A stretch of 64,000 nucleotides of DNA from Allorhizobium undicola ORS 992 = ATCC 700741. Lineage in GTDB: Bacteria; Pseudomonadota; Alphaproteobacteria; Rhizobiales; Rhizobiaceae. The stretch lies in the NCBI RefSeq assembly GCF_000621665.1, contig NZ_JHXQ01000002.1:124001-188000 (forward strand), given 5' to 3'. The notes beneath the pieces were generated by a model, which worked only from the letters and a program-made list of their open reading frames with translations, searched no databases and was not told the DNA's origin. Every line of letters starts with the position of its first letter. Positions within the stretch are counted from its first letter, which is position 1. A program made the translations under genes and the position numbers. This document shows, one piece after another, positions 17,940 to 26,837 of this stretch.

Positions 17940-20861
17940 CTATTCCGCGGCTTGCGTCTTTTTCATCGGCCGGCGCTCCAGAAGCTCCTTGAGGAACTGT
18001 CCTGTATAGGAGGCTTCTACCTTTACCACATCTTCCGGCGTGCCTTGCGCCACGATGGTGCCGCCGCCATCGCCGCCTTCCGGGCCGAAGTCGATGATCC
18101 AGTCGGCGGTCTTGATGACTTCGAGATTGTGCTCGATCACCACCACGGAGTTGCCCTGGTTGACCAGCTCCTGCAACATTTCCAGAAGCTTGGCGACATC
18201 GTGGAAGTGCAGACCCGTCGTCGGTTCATCGAGAATGTAAAGGGTGCGTCCCGTCGAGCGTTTGGACAGCTCCTTGGCCAGCTTGACGCGCTGCGCCTCG
18301 CCGCCGGAGAGCGTATTGGCCTGCTGGCCGACCTTTATATAACCAAGGCCGACATCGAAAAGTGCCTGCAATTTGTCGCGAACGGCCGGAACCGCAGAAA
18401 AGAACTCCACGCCTTCCTCGACCGTCATATCAAGCACATCGGCAATGGACTTGCCCTTGAAGGTGACGTCCAGCGTTTCACGATTATAGCGCTTGCCGTG
18501 GCAGACGTCGCAGGTGACATAAACATCCGGCAGAAAGTGCATCTCGATCTTGATCACGCCATCGCCCTGGCAGGCCTCGCAGCGCCCTCCCTTGACGTTG
18601 AAGGAAAAGCGTCCCGGCTGATAGCCGCGCGCCTTTGCTTCGGGCAGGCCCGCGAACCAGTCTCGGATCGGCGTGAAAGCGCCGGTATAGGTTGCCGGGT
18701 TTGAGCGTGGCGTGCGTCCGATGGGGGACTGGTCAATATCGATGACCTTGTCGATAAATTCGAAGCCGTCGATGCGCTCGTGCTCGGCAGGATTTTCGCG
18801 TGCGCCCATGATGCGGCGCGCCGCTGACTTGTAGAGCGTCTCGATGAGGAAGGTGGATTTTCCGCCGCCCGATACCCCGGTAACGGCGGTAAAGACGCCA
18901 AGCGGAATGGCCGCAGTGACATTCTTGAGGTTATTTCCCTTCGCGCCGAAAACCTTGATCTGTTGACCTTTTTTCGGCTTGCGCCTTGCATCGGGAACTG
19001 CAACCCCGAGCGCTCCGGTGAGGTATTGTCCGGTCAGCGAGTTTGCATTGGCCATGATCTCGCGGGGCGTGCCCTCCGCCACAACCTGTCCGCCATGAAC
19101 GCCGGCTGCCGGGCCGATGTCCACGACATAATCGGCCGTGAGGATCGCATCTTCGTCATGCTCGACAACGATGACCGTGTTGCCGATGTCTCGCAGATGT
19201 TTCAGCGTATCCAGCAGGCGGGCATTGTCGCGCTGATGCAGGCCGATGGAGGGCTCGTCCAGCACGTAAAGCACCCCGGTCAATCCGGAGCCAATCTGCG
19301 AGGCAAGCCGGATACGCTGGCTTTCGCCGCCGGAAAGCGTGCCGGACGCACGCGACATGCTGAGATAGTCCAGCCCGACGTCGTTGAGAAAGGTCAACCG
19401 CTCGCGGATTTCCTTGAGAATACGGGTTGCAATTTCATTTTGCTTGTCGGTCAGCTTGGCGGGAAGGTCGTTGAACCATGCGCCTGCCACCCGGATCGAC
19501 ATTTCCGTGACCTGACCGATATGCTTGCCGTCGATTTTCACCGCGAGCGCCTCGGGCTTCAGCCGGAAGCCGTTGCAGGCGGGGCAGGGCGCGGCAGACA
19601 TGTAGCGCTCGATTTCTTCCCGCGCCCAGGCGCTGTCGGTTTCTTTCCAGCGCCGTTCGAGATTGGGAATGATGCCTTCGAATGTCTTTGTGGCGGTGTA
19701 GGAGCGTGAACCGTCGGTATAGGTGAACTCCACGGCTTTTGTCGTGCCGTGCAATATGGCCTTTCGGGCGTCCTCCGCGAGGTCTGCCCATTTGCTCGTC
19801 AGCTTGAAGCCATAGACCTTGCCCAGGCCTTCGAGCGTCTGATTGTAATAGGGTGATGAGGATTTTGCCCAAGGCGCAATCGCACCATCCTTCAGCCGGA
19901 CCCCCTGCTCGGGCACGATCAGCGCGTCATCGATTTTCTGCTGGAACCCCAGGCCATCACAGGTCGGGCAGGCGCCAAAAGGGTTGTTGAAGGAAAACAG
20001 CCGCGGCTCGATTTCCGAAATGGTGAAACCGGAGACGGGGCAGGCGAATTTCTCCGAAAACAATACTCTTTCGTGGGTTTCGTTCAGGGATTTGTTCGCA
20101 GCGCCACCGGCGGAGGTTTCCTCTGGCGGCAGGGGCTTGTCGGCAAATTCCGCCACCGCCAGACCGTCCGCCAGCCGCAGGCAGGTTTCCAGACTGTCGG
20201 CAAGGCGGGAGCCTATATCGCTGCGCACCACGACGCGGTCCACCACCACGTCTATGTCGTGCTTGTATTTCTTGTCCAGGGTTGGCGCTTCGGCAATCTC
20301 GTAGAACTGGCCGTCGATCTTGACGCGCTGGAAGCCCTTCTTCATCAGCTCGGCAAGCTCTTTCTTGTATTCGCCCTTCCGGCCCCGGATCATCGGCGCC
20401 AGAATATAGAGCCGCGTTCCTTCCTCGAAGGCCAGAATGCGATCGACCATCTGGCTCACGGTCTGGCTTTCGATCGGCAGGCCGGTGGCGGGGGAGTAGG
20501 GCACCCCGACGCGGGCAAAGAGCAGGCGCATGTAATCGTAGATTTCCGTCACCGTACCGACGGTGGAGCGCGGATTGCGCGAGGTGGTTTTCTGCTCGAT
20601 GGAAATTGCCGGTGAAAGGCCCTCGATCTGGTCTACGTCCGGCTTCTGCATCATCTCCAGAAACTGCCGGGCATAGGCCGAGAGGCTTTCCACGTAGCGG
20701 CGCTGGCCTTCCGCATAGATCGTGTCGAAAGCCAGCGAGGATTTGCCGGAGCCTGAAAGCCCGGTCATCACGATCAGGCTGTTGCGTGGCAGATCGAGAT
20801 CCACATTCTTCAGGTTATGTTCACGCGCACCACGCACGCGGATGGTTTTCAATTCACTCAT
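17940..20861 (-). CDS. uvrA: Excinuclease ABC subunit A
   Basis: A 973-aa damage-recognition ATPase of nucleotide excision repair that loads UvrB. Two ABC modules are visible: Walker [10 protein letters not shown] near residue 31 and GVSGGGKST near 665, with signatures [12 protein letters not shown] and [12 protein letters not shown], and Walker B regions [10 protein letters not shown] and [10 protein letters not shown]. Zinc-binding CxxC pairs occur in CPVSGF/CPTCDG and CEACQG/CDVCHG. The start is the ATG at 20859-20861. It diverges from ssb, and a LexA box lies between them, indicating SOS control. Confidence 0.98.
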   Translation of the reverse strand: MSELKTIRVRGAREHNLKNVDLDLPRNSLIVMTGLSGSGKSSLAFDTIYAEGQRRYVESLSAYARQFLEMMQKPDVDQIEGLSPAISIEQKTTSRNPRSTVGTVTEIYDYMRLLFARVGVPYSPATGLPIESQTVSQMVDRILAFEEGTRLYILAPMIRGRKGEYKKELAELMKKGFQRVKIDGQFYEIAEAPTLDKKYKHDIDVVVDRVVVRSDIGSRLADSLETCLRLADGLAVAEFADKPLPPEETSAGGAANKSLNETHERVLFSEKFACPVSGFTISEIEPRLFSFNNPFGACPTCDGLGFQQKIDDALIVPEQGVRLKDGAIAPWAKSSSPYYNQTLEGLGKVYGFKLTSKWADLAEDARKAILHGTTKAVEFTYTDGSRSYTATKTFEGIIPNLERRWKETDSAWAREEIERYMSAAPCPACNGFRLKPEALAVKIDGKHIGQVTEMSIRVAGAWFNDLPAKLTDKQNEIATRILKEIRERLTFLNDVGLDYLSMSRASGTLSGGESQRIRLASQIGSGLTGVLYVLDEPSIGLHQRDNARLLDTLKHLRDIGNTVIVVEHDEDAILTADYVVDIGPAAGVHGGQVVAEGTPREIMANANSLTGQYLTGALGVAVPDARRKPKKGQQIKVFGAKGNNLKNVTAAIPLGVFTAVTGVSGGGKSTFLIETLYKSAARRIMGARENPAEHERIDGFEFIDKVIDIDQSPIGRTPRSNPATYTGAFTPIRDWFAGLPEAKARGYQPGRFSFNVKGGRCEACQGDGVIKIEMHFLPDVYVTCDVCHGKRYNRETLDVTFKGKSIADVLDMTVEEGVEFFSAVPAVRDKLQALFDVGLGYIKVGQQANTLSGGEAQRVKLAKELSKRSTGRTLYILDEPTTGLHFHDVAKLLEMLQELVNQGNSVVVIEHNLEVIKTADWIIDFGPEGGDGGGTIVAQGTPEDVVKVEASYTGQFLKELLERRPMKKTQAAE

Positions 20862-20996
20862 GATATGGCTCGGCTAACAGGAAAGCGGCTGGAACGACGT
20901 TCCTTATTTAGTCATGGGTAGCGTTCTGTCGAGGCGGTCCGGGGCGATTTGCGCGCCCCGATGCGAATCCGTTGACAGGACCATAACAAATATCTA

Positions 20997-21011
20997 GAAC
21001 AAAGAAAGAAC
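20997..21011. promoter_or_regulatory. LexA (SOS) box between uvrA and ssb
   Basis: GAACAAAGAAAGAAC is an exact match to the alphaproteobacterial LexA consensus GAAC-N7-GAAC. It lies about 136 bases upstream of uvrA and 114 bases upstream of ssb and could serve either or both. Confidence 0.85.
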
Positions 21012-21124
21012 ATATTTCGTTGTGGATTGTGGTCATTGCCGATGCCCTTGTCAGGGCACAATGGGGTAAGGTTAAAGCTGATTAAGGTTTGAAGCCGCGT
21101 TCGCGCGGCAATGAGGTGAGTATC

Positions 21125-21652
21125 ATGGCTGGTAGCGTCAACAAGGTTATTTTGGTGGGCAATCTGGGTGCCGATCCGGAAATTCGCCGCACGCAGGATG
21201 GACGTCCCATTGCCAATCTGCGCATCGCCACCTCCGAGACCTGGCGTGATCGCAATTCCGGCGAGCGCCGTGAAAAGACCGAATGGCACACCGTTGTCAT
21301 TTTCAATGAGGGCCTGTGCAAGGTTGCCGAGCAATATCTGAAGAAGGGCTCGACGGTTTACGTCGAGGGTCAGCTTCAGACCCGCAAATGGCAGGACCAG
21401 AACGGTAACGACCGTTACTCCACCGAAGTCGTGCTTCAGGGCTTCAATTCCACGCTGACCATGTTGGGCGGTCGCGGTGACGGCGGCGGGGCAAGCCGTG
21501 GCGGCAATGACTTCGGCGGTGGCGGTGGCTACGACGATTACGGCATGGCGCCCTCATCGGGCGGTCGTGGCGGTTCATCCGGCGGCGGCCGCGGTTCTTC
21601 GCAGCCTTCCGGTGGCTTCTCCAACGATCTGGACGACGATATTCCGTTCTAG
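21125..21652 (+). CDS. ssb: Single-stranded DNA-binding protein
   Basis: A 175-aa protein that coats single-stranded DNA in replication, repair and recombination. The OB-fold begins [21 protein letters not shown] and includes [12 protein letters not shown] and [15 protein letters not shown] Gly/Ser-rich linker leads to the acidic tip DDDIPF, which binds partner proteins. The ATG at 21125 has GAGGTGAG upstream. An ATG 12 codons earlier is in frame but lacks a ribosome binding site. Confidence 0.98.
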   Translation: MAGSVNKVILVGNLGADPEIRRTQDGRPIANLRIATSETWRDRNSGERREKTEWHTVVIFNEGLCKVAEQYLKKGSTVYVEGQLQTRKWQDQNGNDRYSTEVVLQGFNSTLTMLGGRGDGGGASRGGNDFGGGGGYDDYGMAPSSGGRGGSSGGGRGSSQPSGGFSNDLDDDIPF

Positions 21653-21720
21653 TGATTTGATCGAGACAAAAGATTCCGTTCCGAGATTCGCAAGTGGTCC
21701 AGATTGTGCGACATTTGGGG

Positions 21721-22231
21721 ATGCGCACAGGGATCAGATTTGACGTCACAGCCGCCTACCGAGTTCGGCTTGAAGCCATCATTGGCGCTCTGACTTCTGC
21801 GCAGAAACATGTGTGGCGAGCGAAGATCATATCTTGATGAGCGGCGACGGTCTGGGAACATTCGCCATCATGGAGGTGAAGGGAAAATCCAAACCCTGCG
21901 TTTGGCGCTGGCAGGAGCGTTTCATGTCCGAGAGTGTCGATGGCCTCCTGCGCGACAAGAGCAGGCCGCCCGGCATTGCGCTGCTTGATGGCGACTTGTT
22001 GAGCAGGTCGTGGCGCTGACACTTGAGACACCTCGACAGGAGGCAACGCCTTGGACCGTTCGCGCGATGGCGAAGGCTGTTGGGATTGCCGCCTCTTCGG
22101 TCGTGAAGATCTGGCATGAACATGGCCTGGCGCCGCACCGCTGGCGCAGCTTCAAACTGTCCAACGACAAGGCGGTCCCCGTCATTCTCGACAATTACGC
22201 GACCCACAAACAGCCGAAGGTCCGAAAATTC
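21721..22231 (+). pseudogene. IS630-family transposase remnant
   Basis: Pieces of one transposase in three frames. The first reads MRTGIRFDVTAAYRVRLEAI through VWRAKII; the second resumes LMSGDGLGTFAIMEVKG through VWRWQERF and GLLRDKSRPP; the third reads EQVVALTLETPRQEATPW through HRWRSFKLSND and then jumps directly to VPVILDNYATHKQPKVRKF. So there are two frameshifts, near 21830 and 22000, and an internal deletion near 22170 that removes most of the DDE catalytic core. The left part reads with MRTGI-type N-terminus as in intact IS630 members. The right inverted repeat was not found. Confidence 0.85.
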
Positions 22232-22313
22232 CCGAGCCATGGTTTTTCTCCGATGTTGAGGAGTTCAGGTTTCAGTGCTAGGCAGAGTGCCGATATCAGG
22301 TCAGGAGTTTGCT

Positions 22314-22670
22314 ATGAGCGAGACCAGAACACAGCAAGAGATATTCGACATTGTTTACCGAGGGCTGGCGGCGCAGGGTTTCCGCCGTAGCGAGAGAAAC
22401 TATCGATCTGCCTACCGTGGAGAAGGTGGGCTTAAATGTTCCATTGGCCACCTTATTCCAGATGCCCGTTACGTTCCCGAACTAGAAGGTCGAGCGACGA
22501 CGGATCCCCTCATCCGAGAGGTAGCAGGGATTGAAGAAGCTAATGCCGAGTTCATGGAAGACCTACAGGCTGCGCACGATGCTTCGGACGCTGTTGAAGA
22601 TACTCCCACTTACATGAGGAAAAGGCTCGAAATGTCCGCGGCCAAATACAACCTCGTCATCCCCTCCTGA
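22314..22670 (+). CDS. Hypothetical protein, possibly phage-related
   Basis: A 118-aa protein beginning MSETRTQQEIFDIVYRGLAA, with a good AGGAG ribosome binding site before the ATG at 22314. The core GFRRSERNYRSAYRG and LKCSIGHLIPDARYVPELEG resembles small proteins often met in phage or plasmid regions, but I know no function. It is intact, lies between the IS630 remnant and a broken glycosyltransferase, and shares with it a lower GC feel than the housekeeping genes around. Confidence 0.65.
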   Translation: MSETRTQQEIFDIVYRGLAAQGFRRSERNYRSAYRGEGGLKCSIGHLIPDARYVPELEGRATTDPLIREVAGIEEANAEFMEDLQAAHDASDAVEDTPTYMRKRLEMSAAKYNLVIPS

Positions 22671-22700
22671 TATTTCTCCTACTCCTCAGAAAGTTCGCCT

Positions 22701-23512
22701 ATGTCGCCATCCCTTGGGACTGCAATTTGCACATACAATCGATCCGCAGCTTTCGCTGGCTTTTGGCCTCCCTCCGCACGTTCACGGACACCAACTTTCA
22801 CCTAGTCGTTTGCGAGGACGGCGGCGCCGATGAAACAGTTCGCATCTGCGATGGCCTTGGCATCCCTGTAGTGACAGGTAAAAACCGCGGCATTTCGTGG
22901 AACAAGAACCGCGGCCTCTATTGGCTCGTCAATCATACAGACGCCACGCATATCCTCATCATTGAAGACGACATGATCGCCTTTGAGAAAGGCTGGCAAA
23001 AGAGCTGGATGGCTGCTATCGACAAATGGGGCCATGTTAACTGGGCCAACGATCATCACCTTAAACCCTACCTCGAGAGCCGCAACGTAACGGGGAAGGG
23101 AAGTATCGAAGATCCTTATTTCGCAAACGTTCTAACGGGCTGTCTTATGGGATTCTCGCGCGAGGCCATCGAGAAGGTTGGGTACTACGATCCCAGGCTG
23201 GCGGGATATGGCTTTGAGCACCTAGACCTTTCGTTCCGTCTCAAACGCGAAGGGTACGGCATTGTATCGACCCCAGACGGCAAAGGCGGAAATCTCGTCC
23301 GCTACGTGTCGTTGGAAGCCGGGATGAATATGAAGGTTCTGCCCTCCCCTTCCGATAAGTCACGGGTCTCAGCCAATAAAGAACTGTACGAGAAGATTAG
23401 GAACGAAGCCACTTTCCGGCTCCCGTGGTTGAATGAAGTTGACGAAGCGATCCTCAAGACGGAGATCGATGTGGCGCTGTCGCGTCGGAAGCGACAGGCG
23501 CCATGGCTGTAA
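22701..23512 (+). pseudogene. Frameshifted GT-A family glycosyltransferase
   Basis: The N-terminus is in one frame, MSPSLGTAICTYNRSAAF (ATG at 22701), with the ICTYNR strand of family 2 transferases. That frame reaches a stop near 22804. The rest is in another frame from about 22755 on: WLLASLRTFTDTNFHLVVCE, the metal-binding LIIEDDMIAF, LTGCLMGFSREAIEKVGYYD, GYGFEHLDLSFRLKREGYG, ending at 23512. Both frames overlap, so a single indel between about 22750 and 22762 would restore a protein of about 270 aa. If the downstream frame were used alone from a TTG at 22727, the first nucleotide-binding strand would be lost. A sequencing error is an alternative explanation. Acceptor and donor are unknown. 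Confidence 0.75.
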
Positions 23513-23515
23513 TCC

Positions 23516-23670
23516 CTACGGCACCTGCTTGATGACATTCCCGCTGGCTGTGTCTCGCCAGAAGGCACCAGATGTGGCCGGGGCTGCTGTCGGGAGGTTG
23601 AGGCCAATGATCCTGTCGATTTCCACGCCACCAGTCCCCTGACCTCGCAAACGAAGCGGAACATTGGTCG
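23516..23670 (-). pseudogene. 3' fragment of a possible phage tail protein
   Basis: The minus strand codes for [20 protein letters not shown] followed by [18 protein letters not shown] and [13 protein letters not shown] up to the stop at 23516-23518. This wording resembles C-termini of phage tail or fibre proteins (inference from general look). The frame stays open upstream to an ATG at 23719, but that part is antisense to the IS3 transposase, so the gene was probably truncated by that insertion. It is convergent to the glycosyltransferase, three bases apart. Confidence 0.45.
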
Positions 23671-24117
23671 TCGCGTTGCCTTCGCGCTCGGTTGCTGTGA
23701 TCGCGAAGCCATTGCCCATGTCGCGACAACAGAGGGCATCAGGAGTGAGGACGTCCAGGACCTGATCATTACGGCTGTTGAGAACCGCTTCGGTCTCATC
23801 AATGCCCTTCCAAAGCCAATCGAATGGCTGACGGAAACGGTTCCTGCTTCATCGCGAAGGACACCAGGTCACTGCTTGTCGATATCGGCACTGAGCCTTG
23901 CTCCACGCCCATTCGCAGCCCTCAATCCAATGGGATGGCAGAGGCTTTCGTTAAAACATTCAAGCGCGACTACGTCTCAGTGAACCCTCGACCAGACGCC
24001 GCAACCGTCATCGCGCAACTGCCCTCATGGTTCGAACACTACAATACCCTTCACCCGCACAAGGCATTAGGGTATCGCTCGCCTCGTGAGTTCTTAAACC
24101 GTCAAACAGAAACCTGA
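23665..24117 (+). pseudogene. IS3-family transposase (OrfB) 3' remnant
   Basis: Reads [20 protein letters not shown] through [12 protein letters not shown] and KPIEWLT in one frame. It then shifts near 23830 to [76 protein letters not shown] and EFLNRQTET to the stop at 24117. These are the integrase-core and C-terminal motifs of IS3-family OrfB. The 5' half, including OrfA, is missing, and one frameshift is present. Confidence 0.85.
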
Positions 24118-24276
24118 TCCTGTCCGGTTTTTGAGGAGCAGCTCCAGATTGTTGTCATAAAGACGTCGGCACGGTGGTCATACCGGGTAGCGACACGCTG
24201 CCAATCCTTGAGTTGGCTGAACATGTTCTTGATCTTATGACGTTGTAGGCGTTGGGCTTTGCAGAAATCATACCAC
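24118..24276 (-). pseudogene. IS5-family transposase C-terminal remnant
   Basis: The minus strand reads DFCKAQRLQRHKIKNMFSQL and KDWQRVATRYDHRADVFMTT, close to the RQRHKIENMFGKLKDWRR...YDR ending of IS5-family transposases. Only about 45 codons survive. It abuts the IS3 remnant on one side and a palindromic repeat at 24277 on the other. Confidence 0.7.
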
Positions 24277-24355
24277 GGGTCATTAAAAATGACTCTTGGT
24301 ATTCCCCTTTCGAATATCTCAAGCCTCTGACGCAATTGAAATATTTGAAATTCCT
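24277..24355. repeat. Dispersed palindromic repeat family D, degenerate copy
   Basis: GGGTCATTAAAAATGACTCT then TGGTATTCCCCTTTCGAATA and TCTCAAG. It matches, in inverse orientation, the copy at 44526-44601 over about 70 bases, but its second palindrome arm (TTGAAATATTTGAAA) has decayed. Confidence 0.75.
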
Positions 24356-24428
24356 TATAATAATCCCTCCTCGACGCCGAAAAGGCGACGCGAAAAACCT
24401 ATGCCCAAACCCTTGAAAACGGACATGA

Positions 24429-25298
<870 letters not shown>

Positions 25299-25410
25299 AG
25301 CATTTTCAGGAAAAGTGGTCCACGGTTTTCCGTCCGAAAATGCGTCAATCAGGCAGCCAAAGCATTTTCAGGAAAAGTGGCCCACGGTTTTCCTGAAAAC
25401 GGTTAAAAAT
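25299..25410 (+). repeat. Two tandem family A repeats between bluB and the FliO-like gene
   Basis: AAGCATTTTCAGGAAAAGTG occurs at about 25299 and again at about 25361, each followed by a CCACGGTTTTCC core. They separate two convergent genes and can fold into hairpins. Confidence 0.8.
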
Positions 25411-25425
25411 ATCCGCTGCGCCTGT

Positions 25426-26508
25426 TCAGTTTTTCGTCGCGTTCATTTCACCGAATATACGGGCGATCTCGTCCTGAAGTTCGGCGTCGGCGTGTTTTTC
25501 CCTGGCGGGCTGATTGTCCTTGACGGCTGTGGATGAGGTGGCTTGCGGTGTGGGGATGGGAGGAATTGCGCGCGCGACGGGCGGCTCCACCGTAGGCTTC
25601 GGCGGAGTTGGCTTGGCTGAAAGTGCCGTGGCGGGCTGTTGGGTTTCCGCATTTTGCAGCTGTGCGGCGGCGGTCATCTGGTTATCGAGGACTTTTTCGA
25701 ATTCGGATTTGGGTTCCGGGGCAGTTTTGGGTGCCGGGGCAGCGGCGGGCTTTGTATAGCGCTCGGCGGGAAATGGCTCGGTTCTTGGCGGAAGAACGCG
25801 ATTGCGAACCGAATCCAGAAGGGCTGAGGCGGCTTCCGCCTGGGCCTCGATTTTTCGCGTAGGCAGGCTGCCAGCCGGTTTGTCCTGAGAAATCGCAACG
25901 TCGGCGTTCTCTGGCCGGGTGGTGGGCGCAACGACCGGCGCCGGGGCGGGTGGGCTGACCGGCTCAGCCACGATGGGCTTTACGGCCTCACGGACAGGCG
26001 CAGGTGTCGATGGCGCCGGGGCGATCGTTCGATCGACGGTTTCCTTGTGGGGCTGTCGTTCCGGGGCCGCATTGGCTTGAGCTGCGGCAAGCTGAACCGT
26101 TGGCTGCGAAAGCGACGTTGCACCGGCAGCGTCGGGTATGGCCGTTGTCGCAGGCTCTCGCCTCTGAGGCGGTGCTTCGAGGGCTTCACGCCCTGCCAGT
26201 TCACCGGCCAGCACGGTGCGGGGTTCGCCAATGCCGCTTTCGACCACGATGTCGCTTGGGCCGCCGATCAGGATGAGATGCTCGACATTATCCCGCCGGA
26301 CAAGCACCAGGCGGCGGCGGGCATCGACAGCGGCGGCATCCAGCACCTGCAAGCGCGGCTGACGGCTACGGCCACCACGGACAAAGGGCGAAGGCGCGCG
26401 ATTTTTCAGGATCCACAATATGACGACCAGAACCGCCAGAGCCAGAATGACGCCGAGTGCGGCGATCAGGAAACGGCCCCCGTAGGCGTTGATGATTTCG
26501 TCCATCAT
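25426..26508 (-). CDS. FliO-like membrane protein with long Pro/Ala-rich tail
   Basis: A 360-aa protein. After MMDEIINAYGGRFLIAALGV comes one transmembrane helix (about residues 14-34). Then a short domain RLQVLDAAAVDARRRLVLVR, RDNVEHLILIGGPSDIVVE matches the FliO pattern of flagellar export. The remaining 250 residues are low-complexity, rich in Pro, Ala and Glu, ending in a small helix ELQDEIARIFGEMNA. No flagellar genes are nearby, so its role may lie outside flagella; FliO-like proteins at this position, divergent from cckA, may have been co-opted. The ATG at 26506-26508 follows GGGAG. Confidence 0.75.
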   Translation of the reverse strand: MMDEIINAYGGRFLIAALGVILALAVLVVILWILKNRAPSPFVRGGRSRQPRLQVLDAAAVDARRRLVLVRRDNVEHLILIGGPSDIVVESGIGEPRTVLAGELAGREALEAPPQRREPATTAIPDAAGATSLSQPTVQLAAAQANAAPERQPHKETVDRTIAPAPSTPAPVREAVKPIVAEPVSPPAPAPVVAPTTRPENADVAISQDKPAGSLPTRKIEAQAEAASALLDSVRNRVLPPRTEPFPAERYTKPAAAPAPKTAPEPKSEFEKVLDNQMTAAAQLQNAETQQPATALSAKPTPPKPTVEPPVARAIPPIPTPQATSSTAVKDNQPAREKHADAELQDEIARIFGEMNATKN

Positions 26509-26837
26509 GGTCGTATTCTCCCGTCGGATGACAGTTGCAGTCAATGGAATGCCGCCACGTGCCGGGCGCTGGCGGGGTTCAAACAAAGCCTGACCGGGCG
26601 GGGGCTGCTCTTTACCTCGCCGACGGCTTATAGCCATGCTCGAACCAAATTCCCACCCTATCTATGGCAGAGCATTGCCAAGGGAAGAAGGGCTGGCCCG
26701 CAAGAATGCGGGAAAGGCCGGAGATTGCCTGTGAATGTCCGCGATTGTGGCGCTGCGGCGCTTTGTGGTGTTCGCGCAAGTTGCTAAGAATGGTTTGGCT
26801 GCGATTCTGCTGCCCGTAGGATACAGATGAGGAAAGA
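26509..26837. other. Intergenic region between the FliO-like gene and cckA
   Basis: Divergent promoter region of 329 bases. I looked for CtrA-type TTAA-N7-TTAA sites and for repeats and saw none. No coding sequence supported. Confidence 0.5.

Noticed and set aside
22314..24355. Functional prophage or genomic island with integrase and att sites
   Set aside because: Only fragments and one small gene are present; no integrase, tRNA or direct flanking repeat was found.
26509..26837. CtrA binding sites upstream of cckA
   Set aside because: No TTAA-N7-TTAA pair was found in the region.
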